From Saprospiraceae bacterium (GTDB lineage Bacteria; Bacteroidota; Bacteroidia; Chitinophagales; Saprospiraceae): 64,000 bases of DNA. Location: positions 104,617 to 168,616 of the forward strand of contig JAJCYH010000004.1 of NCBI GenBank assembly GCA_029262995.1, given 5' to 3'. How positions within the stretch are numbered: the first letter of the stretch is position 1; every line of letters begins with the position of its first letter. This document shows, one piece after another, positions 26,634 to 36,453 of this stretch. A model generated the notes under the pieces. The model searched no databases and was not told where the DNA came from. It saw only the letters and a list, made by a program, of their open reading frames with translations. Made by a program: the position numbers and the translations under genes.

Positions 26634-28931
26634 ATGAAAGGATTTATAAGTAAAATAACGTTTACATTTTGTCTGATATTTTGTGCCTTTGCTTTACAAG
26701 GCGCTCATATCGTAGGTGGTGATGTCTATTATACATTTAGGAATTTTAATGCAGACTCTTCACGTGTAACTTATCTGATTGAAGTTAACATGTACAGAGA
26801 CAAGTTTAGTGACGGTGCGCCCTTTGATGCTAATGCACGGTTTGGCATATTCAGACAAGAGCTTGACGGGAGTTGGACATATGTAGATGACTTATTGAGA
26901 CCACCAGGTCCAGTCTCTGATGTACCCAGAACAGACGATCCTTGTGTTGATGAACCTGATGATATTGGCGTTGAGGAAACACGCTATTCATTTGAATATA
27001 CTTTTGATGTCATTAACACGGCATATATGATTGCTTATCAGCGATGTTGTAGGAATAATTCAATAAGTAACATTTTTGATCCAGGCGATACGGGAGCTGT
27101 ATTCTCTGTTGAAATATCAGGAGAATCAATGCAACTAGGAAACAGTAGTCCCAGATTTAATCAGTTTCCACCAATTTTCATTTGTGCCAACAAAGCTTTT
27201 AATTTTGATCACTCTGCATCAGATCAAGATGGCGATTTAATTCGATACAGTTTTTGCGCACCATTGGCAGCAGGAGGAGTATTTGATGCCCAATCTGGAG
27301 GTAATCTTGGTTGCTGCGATTGTGTTAGACCAAATCCATTCACTTGTGCTCCACCTTTTGATGATACAGTTTTTAGACCACCATTTACAAGTCTTCAACC
27401 ACTTGGAGGTAGTCCTACTGTTTCAATAAATAGTGTTACTGGAACTATCTCAGGAGAGCCAAATTTACAAGGACAGTTTGTTGTTGGTGTATGTGTGGAA
27501 GAATATAGAAATAATGTATTAATAGGTAGAGTAAGAAGAGATTTTCAGTTTAACGTAGTTGAATGTACGCCTCAAGTTATTGCCTCTTTTGATTACGAAG
27601 TCATCAATGATAATTCAACCAATAATGAATGCCAACAATTTGAAATAAACTCATGTGGCGAAAACACAGTTTTTATTAAAAACGAAAGCCAAGTTATATC
27701 GAATATATTCAATTATCATTGGACATTCACTAATCCAGATGGGACAGTATTGAATGATGTAGTGGGAGGTCCAGAAGTTAGAGATTTAGAGGTAACATTC
27801 CCTGGTATTGGTCAATACGATGGTGTAATGATATTAAATGAAGGCACAGAATGTTCTGATACAGCTTGCTTCTTTATAAACATTTATCCTTCAATTGAAG
27901 CGGATTTTGAATTTTCTTATGATACATGTATCGCAGGTCCAGTTGTATTCTCAGACTTATCAGTGACAGGGGCAGAACAAATTATAGACTGGTCCTGGGA
28001 CTTTGGTGATGGCAATACCAGTAATTTTCAAAATCCAAACTTTACATTTCCAGAGCCTGGTAATAACAGTGTTCAGTTAATCGTCGAAGACAATAATGAA
28101 TGCACTGCAGTCTCTACTCAAGTGATAAATTACTTTCCCGTACCTCAACTGATCGTTGTAGAACCTACGACATTTGTTGGTTGCTCACCAGCTGAAATTT
28201 TCTTTAATAATCTGTCTACACCTATAGATTCAACTTATACTATCTTATGGAATTTTGGTGATGGATCAACCGGTGATGAGATAAGTCCAACACATGAATA
28301 TTTAGAGGCAGGGGTCTATTCCATTTCTGTTGATATTGAATCCCCAGTAGGCTGTACTACAAGTACTTCATTTGATTCATGGATAAGAATTTTGGAAGGT
28401 CCTCAAGCTAATTTTGACTTTAGTCCTAGGGAGCCCAATAATTTCACTGAATTTGTTTCATTTACTGATTTATCTATAAATGCTGCGGCATGGCAGTGGA
28501 GCTTTGGAGGCGCAGGCACCTCATTCGCTGAAAATCCGAATTTTTCATTTCCAGATACAGGCTATTACGATGTAGTATTAACCGTTTTCCATCCAATAAC
28601 CAATTGTCCAGATACGATAGTCAAGACTGTTGAAATAAGGCCTCTAACCACATTATTTATGCCTAATGCCTTTACGCCAGATAATAATGGCAATAATGAT
28701 TCATTTCGGGGAAAAGGATATACAGAAGCAATCTCTGATTATACAATGACGATATGGAACAGATGGGGGCAATTGGTCTTTGAAACAGATGATCCTCAAG
28801 ACGGCTGGAATGGACAATTTAACAACACAGGCAAAACCTCAGCTCAGGGAGTATATGTTTATATGGTATCCTACAGAGATCCAAGAGGGGAGCGAAAGCT
28901 ATTAAATGGACAAGTAGTCCTTTTGCGGTAA
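26634..28931 (+). CDS. PKD-domain surface protein with T9SS type B sorting domain
   Basis: Secreted protein of 765 residues. It has a signal peptide (cleavage likely after ALQGA near residue 23), then a Cys-containing beta-rich N-terminal half starting HIVGGDVYYTF. At least three PKD-like repeats follow, with the motifs WSWDFGDGNTS, LWNFGDGST and WQWSFGG. The last 90 residues are the gliding-motility-associated C-terminal domain (PNAFTPDNNGNNDSF, IWNRWGQLVFE, GVYVYMVSYRD), which directs export and attachment by the type IX system. Adhesion is a likely role. It stands alone between convergent or divergent neighbours. Confidence 0.9.
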   Translation: MKGFISKITFTFCLIFCAFALQGAHIVGGDVYYTFRNFNADSSRVTYLIEVNMYRDKFSDGAPFDANARFGIFRQELDGSWTYVDDLLRPPGPVSDVPRTDDPCVDEPDDIGVEETRYSFEYTFDVINTAYMIAYQRCCRNNSISNIFDPGDTGAVFSVEISGESMQLGNSSPRFNQFPPIFICANKAFNFDHSASDQDGDLIRYSFCAPLAAGGVFDAQSGGNLGCCDCVRPNPFTCAPPFDDTVFRPPFTSLQPLGGSPTVSINSVTGTISGEPNLQGQFVVGVCVEEYRNNVLIGRVRRDFQFNVVECTPQVIASFDYEVINDNSTNNECQQFEINSCGENTVFIKNESQVISNIFNYHWTFTNPDGTVLNDVVGGPEVRDLEVTFPGIGQYDGVMILNEGTECSDTACFFINIYPSIEADFEFSYDTCIAGPVVFSDLSVTGAEQIIDWSWDFGDGNTSNFQNPNFTFPEPGNNSVQLIVEDNNECTAVSTQVINYFPVPQLIVVEPTTFVGCSPAEIFFNNLSTPIDSTYTILWNFGDGSTGDEISPTHEYLEAGVYSISVDIESPVGCTTSTSFDSWIRILEGPQANFDFSPREPNNFTEFVSFTDLSINAAAWQWSFGGAGTSFAENPNFSFPDTGYYDVVLTVFHPITNCPDTIVKTVEIRPLTTLFMPNAFTPDNNGNNDSFRGKGYTEAISDYTMTIWNRWGQLVFETDDPQDGWNGQFNNTGKTSAQGVYVYMVSYRDPRGERKLLNGQVVLLR

Positions 28932-29005
28932 GCATCAGATTTATTAAAAGCTAATGAACTCAAAATATTTTTTAAATAATTGCTGCATTAATTTGGTAAT
29001 TAACA

Positions 29006-29013
29006 TATCTTTG
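29006..29013 (+). promoter_or_regulatory. Candidate -7 box for rplS
   Basis: TATCTTTG matches TAnnTTTG 29 bp before the rplS ATG. A TTG at 28980-28982 would give a 23-base spacer, longer than usual, so only the -7 element is proposed. Confidence 0.4.
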
Positions 29014-29042
29014 CGCCCTAATTTTATAAAATACATAGAGCC

Positions 29043-29399
29043 ATGGATTTGATTAATTATGTTCACGATAAGCTAAGCAAGGTTAATTCATTCCCTGAAT
29101 TTAAGCCAGGAGATAACATTGCAGTTAATTACAAGATCATTGAAGGTGCCAAAGAAAGAATTCAAACTTTCAAAGGAAACGTTATTCAAATCAATGGAAG
29201 CGGAACTACCAAGACTTTTACCGTTCGTAAAATGTCCAATGGTGTTGGTGTTGAAAGAATCTTTCCTTTCTCTTCCCCAATTATTGACAGCGTAGAAATG
29301 CTTAAAAAAGGCAAAGTTAGAAGAGCTAAATTATTCTATCTGCGTGAGCTTGTTGGTAAGAAAGCCAAAATTAAAGAAAAGCAAAGAGCGCGTAAATAA
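29043..29399 (+). CDS. rplS: 50S ribosomal protein L19
   Basis: Large-subunit ribosomal protein at the 30S-50S interface, 118 residues, the expected size. Conserved blocks are [51 protein letters not shown] (landmarks V-R-K and R-I-F-P) and [13 protein letters not shown]. It is not beside trmD or rpsP as in many bacteria. The stop is one base from the end of the convergent SDR gene. Confidence 0.97.
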   Translation: MDLINYVHDKLSKVNSFPEFKPGDNIAVNYKIIEGAKERIQTFKGNVIQINGSGTTKTFTVRKMSNGVGVERIFPFSSPIIDSVEMLKKGKVRRAKLFYLRELVGKKAKIKEKQRARK

Positions 29400-29400
29400 T

Positions 29401-30261
29401 TCATACAGGTCTGTAGGACTTCGTATCGGATTTACCCAGATTTTTCCAGATCAGATAATCTACGCATTTCGAGGGAAGACAGTATGACACAAATTTTAAC
29501 AGTAATGCTTTTTTGTGCACCATGTATCTATTTCTATTCTTCTGATTATTAAGAATATTGAGAATAAGCATGCTTACTCGGCTAACAGGTAATGCCTGCT
29601 GATCAGTTATTTCAATAATATCATCTGCTTTTTCTGCAATATTTTTAAAAACACTTGTTTTGTATTTATCAAATCGACCTTTTGCTTTCGACCATATCTT
29701 GGTCTTAATTGGTCCTGGCTGAATACAGATAACATCGATGTCAAGAAACTTAAGTTCCCTTCTGTAAATATCCACTAAGCATTCTAGTGCATGCTTTGAC
29801 ACACAATATGGCCCATTAAATGGTGTTGCAAATATTCCTGATACCGAACTTATAAATACAATTCTTGGCTTTAAGGATTGTTGTCCTCCAAGTAAAGGGA
29901 TAATTCTATTTGTTATCTTTCTGGTTGCAATCAGGTTTACATTCATCTGCTTTTCAAAATCTTCATCTGAAATCATATGCATAATACCAGGAACAGCAAT
30001 ACCTGCATTGTTAATAAGCGCAAATAGAGACTGTCCTCCCAATTCGGTTTTTAAAGTCATAATACAATCATCCAAAGCATTGTCATCTGTTATATCAAAT
30101 CTGAAACATGTAAGCTTATCCGGAAATGTTTTTAAGAGCTTTAATTGGTCCTCTAATTTTCTTACAGTACCATAAACATGAAAACCGTTATTGATTAAAA
30201 CTTTTGTTGTATCTAGACCAATTCCGCTTGATATACCTGTTATAAATACTTTTTTACGCAT
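29401..30261 (-). CDS. Short-chain dehydrogenase/reductase
   Basis: Classical SDR of 286 residues with cofactor motif GISSGIG at 9-15, a NNAG motif, catalytic Ser in FISSVSG and the YCVSK (YxxxK) pair. The C-terminal extension with KKALLLKFVSYCLPSKCVDYLI is hydrophobic and basic, as in membrane-associated lipid or retinoid-type SDRs. The substrate is unknown; a 3-keto lipid reductase role is one possibility. It is convergent with rplS and divergent from the lipoprotein gene at 30369. Confidence 0.85.
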   Translation of the reverse strand: MRKKVFITGISSGIGLDTTKVLINNGFHVYGTVRKLEDQLKLLKTFPDKLTCFRFDITDDNALDDCIMTLKTELGGQSLFALINNAGIAVPGIMHMISDEDFEKQMNVNLIATRKITNRIIPLLGGQQSLKPRIVFISSVSGIFATPFNGPYCVSKHALECLVDIYRRELKFLDIDVICIQPGPIKTKIWSKAKGRFDKYKTSVFKNIAEKADDIIEITDQQALPVSRVSMLILNILNNQKNRNRYMVHKKALLLKFVSYCLPSKCVDYLIWKNLGKSDTKSYRPV

Positions 30262-30368
30262 AATTGCATTTTTTCTAAGATAATATTTGATATCGGTTGA
30301 ACTGCATGAAAATTGAACATAAATTCGATCAAAGCTTTATATTTTTGTATCATAATCCAGAATTGTTT

Positions 30369-30746
30369 ATGAGATTTACATTCTTACTTGCTATTATCTT
30401 GATTGCTTCCTGTAAAACGGATTCAGAAAACAATCAGACCGTTATGCCTGAAAACCTTCAAGGTACCTGGCAAGTCATTTCTGCCAAAAGAAATAATAGA
30501 AATGCACTTTCACTAGTCAATTCTGAATTTTATATCAGTAAAGATAAATTTTCAACCAATTTTCTTCCAGATACAACCCCTTATGCCTATTCTTATGATG
30601 GCAAGCAATTAAAAGTGATGGATCCCGCAAATAGCAGCTTTCGTGTCACAAAAAAGACTAAGGACACCTTGATATTTAATACGATTATTAAAAACTTTGA
30701 TTTTAGCTTTACGGCTGTAGCCAAAAAAGAAATCAATGATGAGTAG
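30369..30746 (+). CDS. Small lipocalin-like putative lipoprotein
   Basis: From the ATG at 30369 the product has 125 residues beginning MRFTFLLAIILIASCKTD, a typical lipoprotein signal with Cys near residue 15; 24 upstream codons in the same frame precede the signal and are discounted. The mature part (LQGTWQVISAKRN, SEFYISKDKF, YSYDGKQLKVMD) looks like the lipocalin-like domains of Bacteroidota lipoproteins. It overlaps the next gene by 11 bp, so the two form one unit. Confidence 0.65.
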   Translation: MRFTFLLAIILIASCKTDSENNQTVMPENLQGTWQVISAKRNNRNALSLVNSEFYISKDKFSTNFLPDTTPYAYSYDGKQLKVMDPANSSFRVTKKTKDTLIFNTIIKNFDFSFTAVAKKEINDE

Positions 30747-32193
30747 ATTTATAGTATGCCTATGTATTTGTTTTTTGTTTGTTAAAAACATTTCTGCTAT
30801 AGGCGTTAGTATAAGCATCTGTGAATTCAAAAGAGGAGACCTTAATTACATAGAATTATATAGTAAGTTTAAAAGCAATTCTTTGCAATGGGCCAGTCGC
30901 CCAGACGATATGCTCCACCTCTACTCTCAAATGGAAATGCTTTGTTTGATTTCCAAAAGTGAAGAATTGGTCATTGCAGAAAAGTACAATATTCAAAGCC
31001 CTGAACTGGATTCTCCTAGTGATTATTGGGACATGAGGAGATTTTTGCTTGAACAAGGATCTTATAATATTACTCTTAAGTTTGTCGACCTAAACAATGT
31101 AAGTGATACGATGACTTTTGAGCAGAATATCAACATTAGTTTGTCTGATTCTTCAGCTCAGTTTTCAGATATTTTGCTTCTTGAATCTATAGATAGACCA
31201 GAGAGTAAGCTAGCTTTTCAAAGGATGGATTTTAGCTATGAGCCATTGGAATTTAATTTGCTTAATGCTGCCACTAATGAATTTATATTTTACACAGAAT
31301 TATACAATTTGAATCAACAGTTTGATGAGCTAATGTTTGTCAAATATTTTGTTGAAAATGAAGAGGCTGACGGATTTGACAAGTACAGTAAAACAGGATA
31401 TAAAAAAATAAAGCCAGACAGTCTCAACAGACTTCTGATTTCGTTTTCAGCAAAAGAACTGGTGAGTGGAAATTATATTCTTCATCTAGAATTGAATGAA
31501 AAGAGTAAAAAAAGGATTTCCTCTAAGCAAATACATTTTTCGGTTTACAATCCTGTTGAGGATTATAAAATAAGGTATACACCGGATGCTTCCTTTGAAA
31601 GCTCTTTCTTTCAGTACTTTACTGAAGATGAACTGAACTACAGCCTAAAAGCCATATTCCCGAGAGTTGGAAACAATATGACGGAAATTCTAAATTATAT
31701 TATCAGGAATAAAGAACTTAAGCCTAAGAAATATTTTCTCTATAATTTCTGGTCTTCTTTTTCTATTGATAAAATGCAGGAGAACTATGACGCTTACATG
31801 GCAGTTGCAAGAGCTGTTGACAATAGTTACACGACTAATGTATTTTTCGGTTTTGAAACCGATAGAGGAAGAATCTTTATGAAATATGGCAAACCAGATG
31901 ATACTGTCTTTGAAGAAGATGAGCAGACTGCACCACCGTATGAAATTTGGATTTACAATTATATTGAGGAGACGCAGCAAACAAACGTTAAGTTTTTATT
32001 CTACAATCCATCCTTAGCAACCAATGATTTCATTCTTTTGCATTCCAACTGCAGAGGTGAACAGAATAATCCTAGGTGGGAATTGGATCTTTACAGCGAT
32101 GCCTATATTGAACAACCCAATAATTATATTGATGGCAGGCAAATGCCAGACAATTTTAATCGTAATGCAAGAAGGTACTTTAACGATTTTTAA
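30736..32193 (+). CDS. GWxTD domain-containing protein
   Basis: Secreted protein of 485 residues with an N-terminal signal (MMSRFIVCLCICFLFVKNISA, seen as a hydrophobic run). The C-terminal GWxTD domain has the variant VFFGFETDRGRIFMKYGKPDD, where Phe replaces the usual Trp, then YEIWIYN and WELDLYSD at the end. The family is widespread in Bacteroidota and of unknown function. It overlaps the small lipoprotein gene upstream and is followed 10 bp later by the nitrilase gene. Confidence 0.88.
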   Translation: MMSRFIVCLCICFLFVKNISAIGVSISICEFKRGDLNYIELYSKFKSNSLQWASRPDDMLHLYSQMEMLCLISKSEELVIAEKYNIQSPELDSPSDYWDMRRFLLEQGSYNITLKFVDLNNVSDTMTFEQNINISLSDSSAQFSDILLLESIDRPESKLAFQRMDFSYEPLEFNLLNAATNEFIFYTELYNLNQQFDELMFVKYFVENEEADGFDKYSKTGYKKIKPDSLNRLLISFSAKELVSGNYILHLELNEKSKKRISSKQIHFSVYNPVEDYKIRYTPDASFESSFFQYFTEDELNYSLKAIFPRVGNNMTEILNYIIRNKELKPKKYFLYNFWSSFSIDKMQENYDAYMAVARAVDNSYTTNVFFGFETDRGRIFMKYGKPDDTVFEEDEQTAPPYEIWIYNYIEETQQTNVKFLFYNPSLATNDFILLHSNCRGEQNNPRWELDLYSDAYIEQPNNYIDGRQMPDNFNRNARRYFNDF

Positions 32194-32203
32194 AAATCAA
32201 TAA

Positions 32204-32977
32204 TTGAAAGCACTAGATATTGCAGTTGTTCAGGGACAAATAAAATGGCACGATTCTAAAGCCAACATAGATCATTTTTCTAAGATTTTGGGAGCCTATA
32301 CTATTGAAGTGCAAAGGCTTATCGTCTTACCTGAAATGTGGTCGACTGGATTTACTATGAAAGCAGAAAAGTATGCTTATGCCCATGATGCTGCCTTGGA
32401 CAAAATGAAGGAGTGGAGTAATATCTATAGTTCAGCTGTAATGGGTTCGCTTATCGCAAAAGTTGATAACAAATTTTATAACAGGCTGTATTGCATTGAT
32501 AACGGAAGTGTAATTGACTGGTATGACAAAAGACATTTATTTGCTTTTGCTGGAGAAAATATAAGTTTTACGAAAGGTAATGATAAGAAAATAGTAGAAC
32601 TGGATGGTTGGAAAATATGCCTTAACATTTGCTATGATCTTAGATTTCCTGTGTGGTCAAGAAACTATGAAGATTATGATATCTTATTGTATACTGCCAA
32701 TTGGCCAGACAAACGCTTGTTAGCATGGGATTCTCTCTTAAGAGCTAGGGCTATTGAAAACCAATGCTATGTGATAGGAGCCAATTGCATTGGTAGGGAT
32801 GTTTGGAACAACGAATATTCAGGATATTCAAAAGTTTACAGCTTTGATGGTGAAGCTCTAACTGAATTTACAACCAAGGAAACAATCATAAAGGCATCAC
32901 TTGATAAAGTGACTTTAGAGCAATTCAGAAAATCATTCCCTTTTCTCAATGACAAAGATCAATTAAGTGAGCTATAA
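32204..32977 (+). CDS. Nitrilase-superfamily amidohydrolase (YafV/omega-amidase type)
   Basis: Carbon-nitrogen hydrolase of 257 residues. The catalytic triad is visible as Glu44 (VLPEMWSTGF), Lys109 (WYDKRHLF) and Cys143 (NICYDLRFP), the exact local motifs of the YafV/omega-amidase clade that hydrolyses alpha-ketoglutaramate-type amides. The start is a TTG ten bases after the GWxTD gene; no ATG lies in a suitable place. Omega-amidase repair activity is the best guess. Confidence 0.87.
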   Translation: MKALDIAVVQGQIKWHDSKANIDHFSKILGAYTIEVQRLIVLPEMWSTGFTMKAEKYAYAHDAALDKMKEWSNIYSSAVMGSLIAKVDNKFYNRLYCIDNGSVIDWYDKRHLFAFAGENISFTKGNDKKIVELDGWKICLNICYDLRFPVWSRNYEDYDILLYTANWPDKRLLAWDSLLRARAIENQCYVIGANCIGRDVWNNEYSGYSKVYSFDGEALTEFTTKETIIKASLDKVTLEQFRKSFPFLNDKDQLSEL

Positions 32978-32987
32978 GCTCTATATC

Positions 32988-33437
32988 TTACCTAATGGAT
33001 TGAAAATAAAGGATTAAGCTTTCATATTCCGCTTCGGATAATTTGGCTTCATCATGCAACCACTTATAAGACTTGAAAGGCATTCTCCTTTTTTGAAGAA
33101 CTTCTATACATTCATCAATTTTTCTCCTTTTTTTGACGGCGTCATAACTATTCCATTTTGAAAAATTCAAATTTTCTCTCCCAAACTCAATATGACCATT
33201 TATCCACCAGGATAATGGTTCAATATTGGTGTACCACGGAAAATCGGTTTGGTGAGAGTGACAATCCTTACAGGCGCGCCTTAAAAGAGAACTTACTTCT
33301 AATGGAACATTTTCCATTTTAAAAAAATCTTCTGAATCAATGGTTTCAGGTAGGGATTTATCGATGCTGAAGACCTGCAAAATCAAGAAAACACCAAGTA
33401 ATGAAAGAAGAATATTTTTTTTGGTAATTTTTTTCAT
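32988..33437 (-). CDS. Haem-binding domain protein (c-type)
   Basis: A 149-residue exported or membrane-anchored protein. The ATG at 33437 gives MKKITKKNILLSLLGVFLIL, one hydrophobic anchor, and is preferred over the longer frame to 33503. The domain contains RRACKDCHSHQTDFPWYTNIEPLSWW (landmark CKDCH, a haem c attachment site) and matches the Bacteroidota Haem_bd family, followed by HIEFGRENLNFSKW and a terminal LSEAEYESLILYF helix. A periplasmic electron-transfer or sensing role is likely. Confidence 0.82.
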   Translation of the reverse strand: MKKITKKNILLSLLGVFLILQVFSIDKSLPETIDSEDFFKMENVPLEVSSLLRRACKDCHSHQTDFPWYTNIEPLSWWINGHIEFGRENLNFSKWNSYDAVKKRRKIDECIEVLQKRRMPFKSYKWLHDEAKLSEAEYESLILYFQSIR

Positions 33438-33583
33438 CTGTAAAGAATTTAATTGGAAAAAATGTCTTGGAAGATTTACATCAAATTTGAATGCTCTGAT
33501 CAATTATAACTACATTTGGCGGAAATTCAAGCATTAATATTCGATTGCTAACCAATTTTATATCAAATTTTGAGTCTAACAAT

Positions 33584-35869
33584 ATGAGAGTTTCACTTTC
33601 CATTTTTATTATTGCAATAATATCACTTTTTTCTTCAGCAGGAATTTCACAACAAAGTTCTATAAGAGGTCATATTTATGATGCCAAATCAGGAGAGCCA
33701 GTAATTTTTGCTAATGTTTCACTTTTGGAATCTACAATAGGTGCAACGACAGACGATAATGGATTCTTTACCATTGCAGGGGTAGAGGAGGGTACTTATA
33801 TTCTTAAAGTAAGCTATCTGGGTTATGAAGAACAAACTGTAGAGGTAATATTTGTCGGAAATAAGATCAATTATTACAGAGTTGAACTTATAGAAAGTGG
33901 GATTAATATTGGGACAGTAAATATTTCGGCGAGCAAACAGCAAGCAAGGGCAGAAGTTCAGATTTCCAAACTGAATGTTAGTAAGAGACAAATTGAATCT
34001 TTGCCGTCTACGGGAGGAGACGCGGATATACTTCAATACTTACAAGTACTTCCAGGTATAATTTCAACGGGAGATCAAGGAGGACAGCTTTATGTTCGTG
34101 GTGGTAGCCCAGTTCAGAATAAAATACTATTGGATGGATTGACCATTTATAACCCATTTCACTCCATAGGATTTTATTCAACTTTTGAAACAGAACTTAT
34201 CAGAAATGTTGAAGTTTTAACCGGAGGGTTTAACGCTGAACATGGAGGAAGGATTTCAGCTGTTGTTGATATTACAACAAGAGAAGGGAATAAAAAACAT
34301 TTAGGAGGACAATTATCGGCAAGCCCATTTATGGTTAAGACATTGTTTGAAGGTCCAATTGTAAAATTGAAAAATGATGGAGGAAGTGTCTCATTTGCTT
34401 TAGCTTCTAAAAAATCCATAATCGAAGAAACTTCAACATCACTTTATCCATATGCAAGTGTAAATGACACCATTGGCTTACCGTTTAGATTTACGGATAC
34501 CTATGGAAAACTTTCCTTTGTAACAGAAAATGGTTCTAAATTCAATCTTTTTGGATTTAATTTTGATGATTCATTTGACAACCCATTGGTAGCAAGAGTA
34601 GATTGGAAAAATTCTGGTGGTGGAATGAGTTTTGATCTTTTACCTACGGCTAGTCCAATAACTTTAAATGGTTTGGTTGGATTTTCACAGTACGAAACAT
34701 CAATTCAAGAAGCAGATGAAGATCCAAGAAGCAGTTTTATCAGGGAGTATGTATTGGGGTTGAATTTTAATTATTTTTCAAACGCCTATACTCTTAAATA
34801 TGGATTGGAAGTAAAAAGCATAAGAACGGAATTTGATTTTACCAATCCATTTGGACTTAGACTAAATCAATTTCAGAATACAACTGAAATGTCAGGATTT
34901 TTTAAATTTAAAAGATCATGGGAAAAAGTTGTTTTTGAGCCGGGACTTAGATTTCAATACTATGCATCTTTAGGAGAATTTTCTATTGAACCAAGATTGG
35001 GTTTGAAATGGAATGTTACAGATAAAACAAGGATTAAAGCAGCCGCTGGGATATATACACAAAATTTGATTTCTACTTCCAATGAGCGTGATGTTGTTAA
35101 CTTGTTCAATGGATTCTTATCCGGTCCAGAAAGTCAATTTGACGATCTTAATGGGGACAGAGTAACATCAAAATTACAGAAGTCAAGGCACTTGGTTTTT
35201 GGCGTTGAACAAGATGTAACTGATAATTTGACGCTTAATATTGAGGGATACTTAAAAGACTTTCCTCAGTTGATTGTTGTTAACCGAAACAAAACCAGTT
35301 CGACTCAGTCTGATTATACGACAGAAGAGGGACAAGCTTATGGCGTTGATTTTTCAGCCAAATATGAAACTGGGGGATGGTATTTATGGGCTACTTATAC
35401 ACTTGGCTTTGTGGATCGCTTCGATGGAGAACAAGAATACCCAACTGTCTTTGATAGGAGACACAATGTAAACTTTCTGACGAGTTATACTTTTGGTGCC
35501 GATCAAGATTGGCAAGTAAGTTTAAGGTGGAATTTTGGATCAGGATTTCCATTTACAAAAACTCAGGCTTTTTACAATCAACTTTCATTGCGTGATGGTG
35601 CAAGTACTAGCTATGAAACAGAAAACCCATCAAATATTGGTATTTTATTCTCAGATGAAAGAAATGGGGGAAGACTACCAAATTACCATAGATTAGACGT
35701 TTCAGTTCGTAAGACGTTTACCTTTTCCGATTATATGAATATGGAATTGGTAGCTAGTGCTTCAAACCTATACGATCGTGACAATATATTCTATTTTGAT
35801 CGTATTCGTTTCGAACGGGTAAATCAACTCCCTATTATTCCTTCTCTTGGTTTAAGATTAAACTTTTAG
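33584..35869 (+). CDS. TonB-dependent receptor with carboxypeptidase-regulatory-like domain
   Basis: Outer-membrane receptor, about 761 residues from the ATG at 33584 (MRVSLSIFIIAIISLFSSAG, signal peptide). The TTG-started longer frame is rejected. Order: CarboxypepD_reg-like domain (SIRGHIYDAKSGEPVIFANVSL, landmarks G-H-I-Y-D and G-E-P-V), a plug domain with GGQLYVRGGSPVQNKILLDG (landmarks Y-V-R-G-G and L-L-D-G), then a beta-barrel ending in Phe (LRLNF). No SusD-like gene is adjacent, so a glycan substrate is not implied. The ligand is unknown. Confidence 0.9.
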   Translation: MRVSLSIFIIAIISLFSSAGISQQSSIRGHIYDAKSGEPVIFANVSLLESTIGATTDDNGFFTIAGVEEGTYILKVSYLGYEEQTVEVIFVGNKINYYRVELIESGINIGTVNISASKQQARAEVQISKLNVSKRQIESLPSTGGDADILQYLQVLPGIISTGDQGGQLYVRGGSPVQNKILLDGLTIYNPFHSIGFYSTFETELIRNVEVLTGGFNAEHGGRISAVVDITTREGNKKHLGGQLSASPFMVKTLFEGPIVKLKNDGGSVSFALASKKSIIEETSTSLYPYASVNDTIGLPFRFTDTYGKLSFVTENGSKFNLFGFNFDDSFDNPLVARVDWKNSGGGMSFDLLPTASPITLNGLVGFSQYETSIQEADEDPRSSFIREYVLGLNFNYFSNAYTLKYGLEVKSIRTEFDFTNPFGLRLNQFQNTTEMSGFFKFKRSWEKVVFEPGLRFQYYASLGEFSIEPRLGLKWNVTDKTRIKAAAGIYTQNLISTSNERDVVNLFNGFLSGPESQFDDLNGDRVTSKLQKSRHLVFGVEQDVTDNLTLNIEGYLKDFPQLIVVNRNKTSSTQSDYTTEEGQAYGVDFSAKYETGGWYLWATYTLGFVDRFDGEQEYPTVFDRRHNVNFLTSYTFGADQDWQVSLRWNFGSGFPFTKTQAFYNQLSLRDGASTSYETENPSNIGILFSDERNGGRLPNYHRLDVSVRKTFTFSDYMNMELVASASNLYDRDNIFYFDRIRFERVNQLPIIPSLGLRLNF

Positions 35870-35917
35870 TCTAGATTTTTAGTAATATTGCGTTGAAAAT
35901 TAAACCTATAAAAAACA

Positions 35918-36391
35918 ATGATAGAGGGCTTTGAAAAATTATCATCTGAGCAATTTGAAACGCTTAAAAAAGCAATTAGCTGGATCACTATTTTAATCGC
36001 TGGTGCTGATGGAAAAATTGATAACACTGAAAAAGAGTGGGCAGAAAAAATTACTGAAATCAGAAGTTATAGTCTTAAAGGGGATTTGATTCACTTTTAT
36101 CAGGAAGTTGGAAAAGACTTCCATGATAGTCTTGATAATTTAATATCAGAATTACCTGAAAATAAAGATCAGCGCAGAACTATCTTAACAGAAAGAATAG
36201 CTACGATCAATAGCATCATGCCAAGCTTGGATTCTGACATAGCTGTAGAACTATATGAATCATATAAGTCTTTTGCCAAGCACGTCGCAAAATCTTCAGG
36301 TGGTTTTTTAGGAATGATGAGTATTACTAAGGAAGAGAGAGCACTTATTGATCTTCCTATGTTAAACGAAGTATACTACGAAGAAGAGTAG
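35918..36391 (+). CDS. TerB-like helical protein, unknown function
   Basis: A 157-residue acidic, all-helical protein with the pattern LIAGADGKIDNTEKEWAEKI near residue 30, which is like the acidic first motif of TerB/TerB-like domains. There is no signal peptide or membrane segment. A glycine-rich SSGGFLGMMSITKEER segment precedes the C-terminus. It lies 62 bp upstream of the NdpA-like gene. The TerB assignment rests on one motif. Confidence 0.6.
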   Translation: MIEGFEKLSSEQFETLKKAISWITILIAGADGKIDNTEKEWAEKITEIRSYSLKGDLIHFYQEVGKDFHDSLDNLISELPENKDQRRTILTERIATINSIMPSLDSDIAVELYESYKSFAKHVAKSSGGFLGMMSITKEERALIDLPMLNEVYYEEE

Positions 36392-36453
36392 TAAAGTATT
36401 TCTTCTTTTAATACTCTAGAGATTGATTCATATTAAACAAAACATATTTGTCA